From contig CM047431.1 of the NCBI GenBank assembly GCA_026168455.1, positions 55,110,539 through 55,174,538 on the forward strand: a DNA stretch of 64,000 nucleotides, written 5' to 3'. The notes beneath the pieces were generated by a model. The model was given only the letters and a program-made list of their open reading frames with translations. It was not told the DNA's origin and did no database searches. Position 1 is the stretch's first letter. Each line of letters begins with the position of its first letter. Below, piece by piece: positions 27,201-37,688 of this stretch. This DNA is from Theocolax elegans (Eukaryota; Arthropoda; Insecta; Hymenoptera; Cerocephalidae). Position numbers and translations under genes: made by a program.

Positions 27201-29589
27201 CACACTCACAAATCTCGAATCGCTCTCTTTTTTTTTAGTTCACTTGGGTTCGCAACTACATTGCGCCATCGAATAAAACTAAGAGAAACAAGCGCGCGCT
27301 AAAATCCCGCGTGAGTATGTATCTCGCTCTTTCTCTCTTTGCGTGTGTCTATATATACATGCCCGAGGGGAGGGGGTAACAAAAGTAGCACCGTGATTGC
27401 AAATTTTTCTATCGGGCGAAAACTGCGCAACTCCCGGCACGTCGATCAAAGGCTTGAAAAATAATAAGGTTAATAATATAGTTAGACGGAAGGTTCTTAA
27501 ACCTATTCCAAAATAATATTGAATTTGGCAGCTAGACGGATTTTACTGCGATATATTTAAAATAGAACGTTTTTCAATGTTGCATTTTATTTAATTAAAA
27601 AAAGTTAAGTAAAGCTTAATAAAAAATCTTTATAATTGAAACCCGTTGTAAAATCTATACATTTGTACACTAAGCAGCAACGTAAAATTTAAATGGAACA
27701 AATTATTAAACCGGAAGTTAGGTTAACTATTTTTGTAATGTTATAGTAAATTCAGGTAGTTTAGTGTACGTACGTGATATTAATGCTCGACAGCGTTTTT
27801 TGTTTCTCGGGAAAATTTTGAAAAGTTTCGTAAATGCTTTTTTCATAAATTATTGTATTTATTTAAAACACTGTAATATTGTTTAGTCGTTGATTAAATT
27901 AAAAGGCAGTGAAAAAAAGCATATAGAAGCCACGTAGATGCAACTGCGGTCGTAAGTAGTAATAACAATGGCGAGTCCATCAGTAAAAGTCGCAGCCACG
28001 TACAAAACGATTCGTAAGGTTCGTTTCTCGTAAAACATTCGGCTGAGTCGAAACGTGAGTAAGTCCTATACCGGCGCGGAAGAAGAGGACGTTAAAATGA
28101 AACCAATTTTCCCTCTTACTTTTCCCTTCTCGCTCCTTCCCTCCCCTTCCCCCTCCACCCGCCTTCCTCTCACCTTCCTCTCTCTCTCTCTCTCTCTCTC
28201 CCTCTTTCTTTCTCTCTTATTTAAACTTGCAGTGTCAGCTAATTTATCGTACTCGTATCGTTCCTTTCCGAAGATGCTATTTTGATTTCGAGTATCAGTA
28301 AAAAAATGTATTACAAATTTATAATTACCTCCACTCGTCGCACTATTGATAGACAAAAGTTTATAAAAAATTGATTTTTATTTAGCTCAGTTGTACTTTA
28401 TGTTTAAAAATAATTGTTGAAAATTTCGTACAATAACGTCTAATATTAAGGTTTCATTATTTTTTAAATGTTATAATAATAACTGTCATTTGTTTATCGA
28501 GAATGTACGGTCATTTACTGTAATACACTTTTACAAACGCGTAAATTCGTTTTTAAGTTTATTTAACGTTATTTCACGTGCACGTACATCTATGTATATA
28601 TGCATAAATAACGGTTAAGTATTAACTCTAGAATAAATCATTTACGTAATTGCATCGTAATGAATATGAAATGCGGATTAATTTGAATGGAATGAATTTG
28701 GCAGTAATACATTAATGTTGATCTGGATGGAGTGGCTTATGCATTAAAATGGAATTTCTGATTGGTTTTCACTCGAATTAACTTTTAATTTGAATTAACC
28801 AAACCATGCAAATCGATCTATGAACAAAAATGTTAATACGATCTTAAATACCCGAGTTTTTCAGCTGTATTTATCGTGTATATATTATTTTCAAATCATC
28901 CATTTGGGTTACGGATTTTTTTGCATACTCGGACAATTCTTTGCGATAATGAAAAAAAATAATATCGAAATGTATGCTGGTTTATAAAAATCAATGTAAA
29001 AAGGTAAATAATAATTCGCAAGTTGTTATTGAAATTAGTGCGTGAGTTACTGCAGTTTAACAAGTCAGAGTGTAGATTAAATAAAGAAAATGTTTAGCCA
29101 ATGAGAGAAGAAAATTGATTTCGGAGATATAATAAGCGAGAGCAAGCTCAGTCAAACGATAAGACAGTTAACGAAGTAAAAAAAGAAACTGAGCTAGGTA
29201 TATGTATATATGTATATATCTCGTGTAGAGAGGGAAACGGGAGCGAGCGAGAGTATTGCTCGATTTAGTTAAAGAAGGAGAGATCGCCTTGAACCTAACG
29301 TGTACATGCGACATAATGACGGGTGGTATAGACAGTTTGGTTTTTTTTCTTCTGCCGAGCAAGTCCGTTTTCTCAATTGCGCTCGGTCGAGCTCACCTCT
29401 ATTTACGACTCTAATCGCACGTAAACCCGAGAGGGACTTTTGAAATCGCGAGGCAACTCGATCGAGTCCGAAGGCATCGGACCTTCGCTGGTGCAGCTCT
29501 ACCGACGTGGCTTCTTTTATTTCCCTTTGTTCGCTTGCTGTTTTTATTGCTACGCCGTGTAACAATCCCGTTGTTCGTGATCTAATTTA

Positions 29590-29612
29590 CCCCCCCCCCC
29601 CCCCCGCCCCCC
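29590..29612 (+). repeat. Poly-C homopolymer (C16 G C6)
   Basis: Sixteen consecutive C residues, one G, then six more C. It is one of three long C-runs on the plus strand of this AT-rich window. Confidence 0.9.
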
Positions 29613-29725
29613 TCTCCTCTCTCCATCTGGACGAACTTCAATCTTACTGCTCAAACAAAAAGTAACGCCTTTAAAATTACGCTAATGTTAATCTTTGGAT
29701 TATATTTTTCAAAGTGATTCGTGAG

Positions 29726-29727
<2 letters not shown>

Positions 29728-29768
<41 letters not shown>
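29728..29768 (+). repeat. (CA)n microsatellite
   Basis: An uninterrupted run of about 20 CA units. Confidence 0.9.
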
Positions 29769-29770
<2 letters not shown>

Positions 29771-30129
29771 TTGTAAATTAGACGGTGGTATTGTTTAATT
29801 CGAGGACTCATTGATACGTTTATAAACGAGTAGGAAACGCAAAGGGTACTGGTAACTAAGGCTTTGTCTGCACGTTTAGTGAAATGATTTGATATATCGA
29901 TATAAACGAACCGATAAATTGACGTACTCGAAACGCGTCTGGAATCCGATGATATGACAATGTAATTGATGTGGGCCTGTACATTAACGAACCCCCCGAG
30001 TTATCAGCATCGACTTCCTTTGTTGCTTTTGTACGATCGCATGTAAATGAACCTATACCGATATAAAAAATTTAAAATTTTGGTAGTTTCCACGTACACC
30101 TTTTTACAGGTTTTTACGTATCCCCTACA

Positions 30130-30522
30130 CCTTTATTCCATTTCATTCCATTTCCAATTTTAGCCCCTCTTTACCCCACCTTCTCGCATTCGCCCGGGGT
30201 TATGCCCGTGGAGAGAGGGAAAACCTGTGGCCAAACCCGTTGGGATAAATGCCATTTAGGAAAACCTCCTCCGAGAAGGGCGGTGTATTCGAGAACAATT
30301 CTGTTTGGGTGGCAAGGTCACATTGCGTAGACTTTAACACCGAAACCGAATGCCTCACACCTCCCGCTCACGTTGTGGAATGTGAAAAAACACCTAACCG
30401 ATCATTTAAGCTAAGCCCGAGAACGGTCACCCATCCAAGTGCCAACCGCGCTCGGTGCTGCTTAACTTTCATGACCGGCCGAGGTGCGTTTCCGCCATTC
30501 CGCCACCGTGTCGGTCCTATAC
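30130..30522 (-). mobile_element. 5S rRNA-derived SINE-like retroposon
   Basis: Read on the minus strand, a head containing AAGTTAAGCAGCACCGAGCG and then GGTTGGCACTTGGATGGG and TGACCG corresponds to the central part of metazoan 5S rRNA (roughly nt 40-95), including the internal control region used by TFIIIA. The upstream ~40 nt (GGACCGACACGG...) are less similar. Downstream is an unrelated, GC-richer body of about 250 bp, ending in a purine-rich ATGGAATGAA-like repeated tail near 30130-30165. 5S-headed retroposons (SINE3 class) are known in vertebrates. I infer a similar origin here; a 5S pseudogene fused to unrelated sequence is the alternative. No clear target-site duplication was found; the 5' side abuts a TA microsatellite. 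Confidence 0.6.
30418..30516 (-). pseudogene. 5S rRNA-like segment (head of the element)
   Basis: The segment retains the 5S A-box-like GTTAAGCAGC, the intermediate GAGCGCGGTT and the box-C-like CTTGGATGGGTGACCG in correct order and spacing. The terminal stem of a true 5S rRNA cannot be formed with the flanks, so this is not a functional 5S gene. Pol III initiation from the internal control region is conceivable. Confidence 0.7.
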
Positions 30523-30526
30523 CGAT

Positions 30527-30566
30527 ATATATATATATAATATACATATATATATATATATATACA
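30527..30566 (+). repeat. (TA)n microsatellite
   Basis: Interrupted TA dinucleotide run next to the 5' side of the 5S-derived element. Confidence 0.85.
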
Positions 30567-31153
30567 TAAGCACCTATCCATAGTATTAATTATTCCTTTT
30601 TTAATTTATTTTTCATCAATCACGTAAGGATCAATGCATTATACCATTCGTGATTGATATTATTATACCACTGTCAAGTTTTTAAATCTGTATACCAGTC
30701 CATTACTCAGCCTATACGTACTCAGTCTATTTCTATATCGAAACCTATACCGAACATTTTTTGTAAATTACCGTATCATATTTCTTTGTGCGCGTCTTCG
30801 AGATAAAGCCGATTATACATCCGGGGGAATTAGTTGTAACGAAATTACGAGTTTATAAAATATAAAATCAATATCGGAAAAGTTGGATAGTGCATTAAAA
30901 TTCTATTATAAGTTTACAATGAAAGGAAGGAAAGTGTGCTTATGTCGAGGGACGTTGTTGTACGTATATCGATGATAAACAAAGATGCAATTTTCTTATC
31001 GACTTAATAAATAATCGATAACGCAGTTATCTCTCAACTCATTAAAGTTTCCTCTTGCAACTAGAGGAAATTCCTTACTTTTCGATCTAACAAGTCTCTT
31101 AGATCAACATAAACTAACAGCTAGTCGTTCAATCAATATTTACCGGATAATAA

Positions 31154-31173
31154 ACACGTGTATATACACGTGT
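31154..31173. promoter_or_regulatory. Perfect 20-bp palindrome with two CACGTG boxes
   Basis: ACACGTGTATATACACGTGT is identical to its reverse complement and holds two CACGTG E-boxes, the type bound by bHLH factors. It stands alone without an adjacent gene, so a regulatory role is speculative. Confidence 0.25.
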
Positions 31174-31735
31174 GTACATACGTGCGTGAGAGGATTTTAA
31201 TTTTAGTGCTGTTTTTTCACTTCGTGTAAATCATTTATTCATTTGTTGATAAATATTTATTTTAATATTAAAAACGACCGTGTACACGAGACATCGGTTT
31301 CCACACAGCTTTCGTATTAGCTGAAAATTTAAGGATTTGTATAGTTTATGATTTACTGACCAAAAATGCTTATGGTCCAACAATGAGTTCAATTGAGTCC
31401 GGTCAGTTATTGCAGTGACGGAGAGTCTCTTATGTAAGTAGTAGAAAATCAGTTTTGAGAGGGTGAGATCTTCCGTTCAGTTAAAGATCAATATAAGTCT
31501 ATCATCATAATATTATCATTATTAATTAATATTTTTATCGGTCTTACAGTCAATTATATGGGCAATCAGATTACCCCTACTTATAATCACCCCCGAAGAA
31601 TCTATAAAAATAAAAATAAAAATAAAAAATATAAAATATAAAAAATAAAAACACTAACTAAACATAAAAACAAATTATTAATAAAGCAATCTGACTGCCC
31701 CCCTGCACCAAAAATCTACTAACCCCAAATATGAT

Positions 31736-31775
31736 GTCCGACATTTCGAGCTCGCTGCTGCTCCTCATCAGGGAC
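31736..31775 (-). ncRNA. Hammerhead ribozyme motif, left arm (one change in stem III)
   Basis: This is the reverse-complement copy of the motif at 31904-31943, with the same GTCC/GGAC stem I, CTGATGA box and stem II. It reads GAAATGTC instead of GAAACGTC, changing position 15.2 from C to U. In a dimeric stem III that replaces C-G pairs by U-G wobbles, so activity would probably be lower. Core residues C3-A9, G12-A15.1 and U16.1-C17 are intact. Confidence 0.6.
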
Positions 31776-31903
31776 TGAAATGAAAATCTATTCCACACGA
31801 TATTTAGCTTAGTTTATTGGTGTGAATTTATTTAGGGTGGGTCCTTGGAGTGGGGAGGCTTTTTTGAGGGTTTAAATATCGTGTGGAATAGATTTTCATT
31901 TCA

Positions 31904-31943
31904 GTCCCTGATGAGGAGCAGCAGCGAGCTCGAAACGTCGGAC
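31904..31943 (+). ncRNA. Hammerhead ribozyme motif, right arm
   Basis: In order: GTCC (stem I 5' strand), CTGATGA (31908-31914, core C3-A9), a 17-nt stem II region (31915-31931) in which GAGC pairs with GCTC leaving one extra G and an 8-nt loop, GAAA (31932-31935), CGTC and GGAC (stem I 3' strand). Stem I is a perfect 4-bp GTCC/GGAC helix. All invariant core residues are present. Expected self-cleavage is after C31939. Stem III is only A15.1/C15.2 against G16.2/U16.1 with no loop, so activity would require dimerisation through the self-complementary ACGT, as proposed for minimal hammerheads of Penelope-like elements. Confidence 0.72.
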
Positions 31944-33006
31944 ATCATATTTGGGGTTAGTAGATTTTTGGTGTAGGGGGGCAGTCAGATTGCTTTATTA
32001 ATAATTTGTTTTTATGTTTAGTTAGTGTTTTTATTTTTTATATTTTATATTTTTTATTTTTTATTTTTATTTTTATTTTTATAGATTCTTCGGGGGTGAT
32101 TATAAGTAGGGGCAATCTGATTGCCCATATAATTGACTGTAAGACCGATAAAAATATTAATTAATTTAGTTATACTACAGTCGACATAAGTAATATTTTA
32201 TTAATATTATCATTATGTTATAATAGTGAGAAAAAACCTGCATAATTATTTTAATACCGCATGAAATTAAACAACAATGTCTATTAGTAATATTAGAAAA
32301 TTCTAATATTTGGAGAGAAAAAAAACTCTGAATTGAGGTTTAAAAGTGAAAAGTTTTTTTAACTAGTCTGGAAAACATAAATTACAAACTACTATAAGTT
32401 TTCAGCTAATTTGACGGGTGTATAAAATCCCATGCATTGTGTGCGTGGTCCTTTACCTAATGGAATTTTATGTAAATATTTGGTGATCGAAAAAAAAAAT
32501 AATATATCTATGATGATATAGCAGTATTTATATTAAAGATTCGTTTCTAAAAGTATTATATTTGCTCGGGTTTTAATTAAATTGATGATCAATCGCAATT
32601 ACGTAATGCATGATGAGGTATACAATTTTTAACAATTGTAATAGATAATAACGATTGCAAAGGTAGCTATTGAATTGTAAAGAAATTTTCGGCTGATTAT
32701 TTTAAACTACGTTGCGAATAATTCATTCATTCAATTTTACGGATTAAATGTAGTGTCTTTATAATATTGAAGAGATCGTCGAGGTAGCATGGAAAATCGT
32801 GGTGAAAAAAAGGTTAGGTAGAAAAAAAAGAACAAGTACCAAAGTCACGCGCAAAATTGCTCTCGTGCAGTCGATCCTCGTTACAGTAGCAGTCCCTCTC
32901 TTCAAAATCAGCTCTCTCTCCGTGTCTCGTGTCTCTGTCTCTCTCGCTTCCATAAAATGGAAGTAGAGTTCATTGTTCCCCCTCGTGTGTAGGAGAACCG
33001 CCCTCT

Positions 33007-33037
<31 letters not shown>

Positions 33038-33774
33038 GCTTGAGTCACGCACGCGGCTTCTGAAAATATCGCACGTGCAGCAAACCGGAGCCTCGTTGAC
33101 CCTGGGTGAGAGACGGCGCGCTTGCTTATGAGATTTATCAAAGGCTCGCTCCCCCGCGCTAAACCACTTAAAGTTCGACGGGCGCGCGCGCGGAAAACTC
33201 CTGGAGAATTCGGCGCTACGGCTAAACTTGCCTCTCTTCTGACAGTCTGCGTTAACCCTCGACGACGTATAAATGCGTTATACGCGCTCGGGATCCTCAC
33301 CCAAACTAAATCCGTGACGACGAACCTAACTGTTTTTACATCCCGACATTCGTTATTCCACCGTACACACAAAAATAATACTATGCTCCGATCGTACACT
33401 ACGAGATTATTAATGCATATTTTCCGTACAGTGAAATTCAACGGTGCCTGCTGTTGGCACATTGTTATTCTTTTTGTTTATTTGTATTTAAGGTTATAAC
33501 TATTTGCGCAGTGTTTAGATATATCCATCTATAGTGTGTCATTTTTTTATTTTAGAGACATTTATTATATTATTATTATGTAAAACCGAAGAAATGAAAT
33601 AACATATATTGTTTGGTGTATTAAACATTTTAGCGTAATTTATAGAAATTATGAAATTATAGATTGGTAAAAATATAATTTCAGTTGAACCGAGTGTTGC
33701 CTACACTTTATCCACTGTAACCTCTAAAATATAAAAATTCTCACGAAAATGTAGACATTTACGTTACGACGTCT

Positions 33775-34010
33775 AACAGTATGAAGCGACGTTCGAAAAA
33801 TTTAAAAAGTAGACAAGACGTAAATTTCAACTTTTCAAAAGTATATAAAGTTCCAAATTTCTACTTTACGAAAGTATACGTTCCAGCATTTAAAATGTAG
33901 AGAAGGGGAAATCTTTACCTTTCATCATTTGAAAAAAAGTATTCTTTTAAAAAGTAGAATTTAAAAATTTAAAAATTTTATACTTTCGTAAATTTACACT
34001 GTTATGTAAT
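33775..34010. repeat. AT-rich tract with recurring CTTTTCAAAAGTATA motif
   Basis: Contains CAACTTTTCAAAAGTATATA, TTTCTACTTTACGAAAGTATA, TTTAAAATGTAGAGAA and TTTTATACTTTCGTAAA. It shares words and spacing style with the tracts at 9, 17 and 38 kb. Confidence 0.4.
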
Positions 34011-34360
34011 AGCCATTTCCGGTTTCATCTCGTGCTTTTTATTTTTTGTAAAAAAGATATTGAGCAATGTATTATTTTGAGGAATACTACTCTTGCGCGT
34101 CTATTATTGTTTCAGAGATTTGCGATGGTCATAAACCGTATCCTGGACTCATGACAATATATCAATAAAAACTTTAAAGTAAATTAAAAAGTAACAACTT
34201 ACGTTTATTCTAGTCTATAAACTAGGATGCGTATGTAGCTAAACAAATTCGAATGTTCAGGGTGTACATTTTAATTTTCGCATTTACCGCGAGTATCGAG
34301 TACACCTTGACAATAGAGATTCTACATTGTAGCGATCGATTTTAATTTTCTCGGTTAATT

Positions 34361-34897
34361 ATGCACCGTACAATCAATTTTTACAGTAAAATGCACAAAG
34401 TAATTGCACGGTTCATCGGAGCATGTCAAGATGTATTTTTTGGGTTTCGTGGTGAATACACTTTGCATCCAGAGAGTTTATATTTGCGACCGCTACGGTT
34501 AACTTTGCTTCGAAAGTACTTCTATTTAAAACAAAAGTTATTTAAATCATTATTTTATACACGAGTGAGCTTAAAAATGTTATTAGCCAAAGTTTTTTGT
34601 GTAAACATTTTGACATCACATATTTATCGCCGCTGGTATATTCTTTATTCGTTTCTTCTTTTTTTTCAACATACCTCAAAGATCAAAGTACAGGCATTCT
34701 GTTTGTATAATGTTTTCGTATTAACTATATATCTCATCGTCCGCATATTTTCGCGGTATTTTTCACTCGCGCGAATTAAGCTTCGTTATATAACAAATGG
34801 GTTAAAGCTGTTATTTGATTCCCAACGACGATATTCACGAGAATGTGTAAATTGTAAGTATTGCAAACGTAAATTTGATTACGTTATTATTTTTTAA
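34361..34897 (+). other. Unassigned 178-codon open frame
   Basis: The longest plus-strand frame free of microsatellite sequence runs from an ATG at 34361 to a stop at 34897. The predicted peptide is rich in Leu, Phe, Tyr, Arg and Lys, with a hydrophobic stretch around residues 95-130 and a CVNCKYC segment near the C-terminus. I recognise no family, and no splice or promoter context supports it. A chance frame remains the simplest explanation, although this length is uncommon in such AT-rich DNA. Confidence 0.15.
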
Positions 34898-35708
34898 TAA
34901 AAATATATCCCGACCTCGGGATCGGTAAAAACTCTTCTTCGACATAGCATGGATTTTTTCTTCCTCAGATACACATGGATTGTCAATTTACGAAAAGTTA
35001 GTACAATTTTGATGAGATATTGAACCTGCAAATGTGATCAATTCAAGGAACAATAGTAAAGTAATTAACAAAAAGCTTATCACCGAGTGTATCGCAAAAA
35101 AGCGTGGATGCACATACACAGTCATGAACGAGAGAGAGAGAGAGAGGGAAACGGCGTGTACGAATTGAGCGACGCATCCAAAACTTGTTGATCGAATCTA
35201 AATATGTTTACCATCCATTATGTAGCGATTTCTATCGTATTGGTAGGAGGCACAGCCCAGCTCTCTCAATCGAATCATCGGATTCGTCATCGGCTCCACA
35301 TCGGCGTGTATGTACACTCATTAATTCGAAACGTTTATGTGCATTTTGCGGGTCGAGGTTATAAACAAGCTTGAATAAAGATGCGCGTACATCTCTTGAC
35401 ACATAGGGTACTGCGAGCGTGACCTGTTCCCCTGTTCCCCCGATATACACATAGGCATACGTAGACCACGTAGAGTCTATATAATTCGATGAATTCGCGG
35501 AATGATATGTCGTATGTAGATTCGGTTTTTCGTTATTCACGCACACACTGCCACCGAATGCGTGGACGCGGGCAAGCCCACAAATTTCAATATGCGCGGC
35601 CGTGTTTTATGACGCCATTCAGAAATTCTACCGTTCGATTCTGTACGCGCGCGCTCGCGCTCGTAAATGCACCCGTGTAATTCGCGATACCGAAAAAGAG
35701 GAGGGAAA

Positions 35709-35736
35709 GGGGGAGAGGGGGAGAGGGGGAGGGGGG
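35709..35736 (+). other. Canonical G-quadruplex motif
   Basis: Four G-runs (G5, G5, G5, G6) separated by AGA, AGA and A satisfy the standard intramolecular quadruplex pattern. It lies in a purine tract from about 35697 to 35738. Confidence 0.75.
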
Positions 35737-36248
35737 TGAACTGCGAGGTGGCAGTGGCCTGGGGTGGGTGTACATAGCGTTGTCAGCTTTTGTTATTCCA
35801 CTGGCTCTTTGTTCCCTTTTCTTTTCGATTTTCGACTTTGTTTCTTGTCCCACATCCTGTTTTATCGGTGCAGAGCCATTCAACGCCCGACTCTGCGTTT
35901 GATTGACACTCTCCACGTTTTGTTTGTTTTCACAACCACACCGCGCCCTTCCCTCCCTCGCTATTTAGCAAAAATATATAAGCTAGGAAATTTATTTATT
36001 GCACCTCAAATAGGTGTGCACGTGTGCACGTGTGTGCCTGTGAATACCATTTCTGGTTATGTTTATGCGAATACAAACCACCACCCCGACAGATAATGCT
36101 TCATTCAGTTTCGATGCGTTTGTTGTGTTGTTGATGCGTTGAGTCGCTGCGTCCAAATGATCTTTCGGAACAAAACCTGCACTCAAGTAGCCACATAGGC
36201 TTCTAATAATTGGCCTTTAATTTTTCTCGAATTTATTTGTAATTTACC

Positions 36249-36379
36249 TTTCGGTGCGAGTATTTTGTTGTTCACAAAATTAATTTATGGGGTGACACGT
36301 TTTACATTTGTTCAACAAAATACACAATTACTTGCGAGTGAATAAATAAAAGACACCTTTAACAAAGTTCGCACCGAAA
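36249..36379. repeat. Small imperfect inverted-repeat element (131 bp)
   Basis: TTTCGGTGCGA at the left and TCGCACCGAAA at the right are perfect 11-bp inverted ends. Inside, ATTTTGTTGTTCAC and GTTCAACAAAAT pair again. This gives a two-tier hairpin typical of a tiny MITE. No other copy was seen in the window. Confidence 0.4.
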
Positions 36380-37035
36380 TATTTTTGTAGATGCAGTTGA
36401 AATATATACGTTTGAAATCATTATTCTACTTTTAATTCGTGTGAATTGCTGAAATCACATACTACCGAAATTTTCACAACTGTTACCGTTTAACAATAAT
36501 ATTTTTATTCGAACATGATATCAGGATTTTGTTAATTACATATAGAAATTAAAGTGCAAAGTGAATGTTAATACGTGTACTCCTGTAGGTTGAGATATAT
36601 ACATAACAAAGTTTAATAATGTAAATTACAAAAGTGCGCGTACTGTTACAAGAATGCAATTAAAATTTAAATACAAGGAGGGAAGTGTTCATTCTCTACT
36701 CGTAAGTATATAGTAAATTCTAAATAGACTTTACGAAACGTACAAATGCTCTTTCAAATTAAACGGTATAAAATTTCTTTTGCTCCTCGGTTGTGTACAA
36801 TGCTAAATCACTATTACAGTAGAGAACCAGTAGTAGTGTCGAGATAGTAAAATTTTGTTGTAAACCTATATATTTTGTAATCCAAGACAAGTTGAATAAA
36901 TAATGATTATCAGAACGAAAATTCCCTTTGCAATTATTCATTAGCGGATTACTCATCTTTGTTCCTCGAGATTTGCTTGTTGCCGCCACCCCCACCTTAT
37001 CCACCTCCCCAGGTTTCCCAGGTTCCCGAGGTGTA

Positions 37036-37056
37036 CCCCCCCCCCCCCCCCCCCCC
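37036..37056 (+). repeat. Poly-C homopolymer (C21)
   Basis: Twenty-one consecutive C residues. Read on the minus strand it produces an artificial Gly run in an unrecognised 164-codon frame. Confidence 0.9.
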
Positions 37057-37652
37057 ACCTTCTCTATTTGACTGTATGGCTTTATGAAATGGAAAACGGA
37101 GCCTCGGAAAACGCAGCCAACTGCGTTCGTAATCGAGTAATACGAGTCTTGGTCCCTCTTCGTCTTGGTGTTACCGTCAGACTCGTCATTGTTCATTGTT
37201 CCTGATTTCTCTCTTCGTGTCTTGGGCGAGAGAGGAGAAACGCGCGCTCTCAAATTTTAGCATGTCGATAGAATTACGCGCTGCATCTTATCATCCTCTT
37301 CTTCGTTCGGCTCGAATAACTCGTTCCCTCCCCCCCCCCCCTCTCTCTCCTCTCTTTCACTATCGTGGCACTGTAACTGCACTAAATTCCACTCTCTCCG
37401 TCTCTCCTCTCTCTCTTCCACTCGTGTTCCTTTGATTCGCTCGGTAGTAATGTCTCACGGAAATTGGAAAATTGAAAATCTACACTGTCGTTGTCAAGCG
37501 TATACTATCGACTAATCGGTTTTATTGCTTTTATTGATTAAATTCGATTCGTGATTCTCTCGCTCCCTCTCTCGAGACCGACCGACCGAGACAGTTGTGT
37601 TAGTGGACACTTCCGATTCCCATTTTGCAATTAATCATACCATTAATAAGAT

Positions 37653-37688
37653 AATATATATATATATATATATATATGTGTATATATC
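37653..37688 (+). repeat. (TA)n microsatellite
   Basis: TA dinucleotide run interrupted once by TGTG. Confidence 0.85.

Larger units (their letters stand above)
24200..30125. other. Non-genic DNA with microsatellites
   Basis: Contains (CT)n at 28178-28200, a 16-C homopolymer at 29590-29605 and (CA)n at 29728-29768. The tract at 26.68-26.96 kb again uses AAACTTT/AAAGTTT words. Mirror open frames on the two strands at 24.46-24.68 kb are unrecognised. Confidence 0.5.
31509..32216. mobile_element. Palindromic retroelement remnant with hammerhead ribozymes, Penelope-type candidate
   Basis: Two arms, 31521-31805 and 31873-32165, are reverse complements with only three substitutions seen by eye plus a length difference in an (AAAAAT)n run, around a 67-nt spacer. 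A 14-bp direct repeat (AATATTATCATTAT) lies at 31509-31522 and 32203-32216, consistent with a target-site duplication, leaving about 37 bp of extra sequence on the right. Each arm carries a hammerhead motif. Known Penelope-like elements have terminal repeats in direct or inverted orientation, a one-sided short extension, variable target duplications and hammerhead ribozymes in their terminal repeats. All of these fit, but no reverse transcriptase or GIY-YIG segment is present, so the assignment is inferential. A foldback DNA transposon or inverted duplication is the alternative. Confidence 0.55.
32217..36248. other. Non-genic DNA; one long unassigned open frame
   Basis: Contains (CT)n at 33003-33028, a recurring ACTTTT/AAAGTA tract at 33.78-34.01 kb, the frame at 34361-34897 and a G-quadruplex motif at 35709-35736. 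Frames at 32.9-33.5 kb overlap on opposite strands and run through the CT microsatellite; neither is recognised. Confidence 0.45.

Noticed and set aside
30418..30516. Functional 5S rRNA gene
   Set aside because: Only the central half matches 5S rRNA; the terminal helix cannot form and the sequence continues into an unrelated body.
32908..33499. Overlapping 184-codon minus and 125-codon plus frames
   Set aside because: They lie on opposite strands over the same GC-richer patch, the minus frame runs through the CT microsatellite, and neither shows a known motif.
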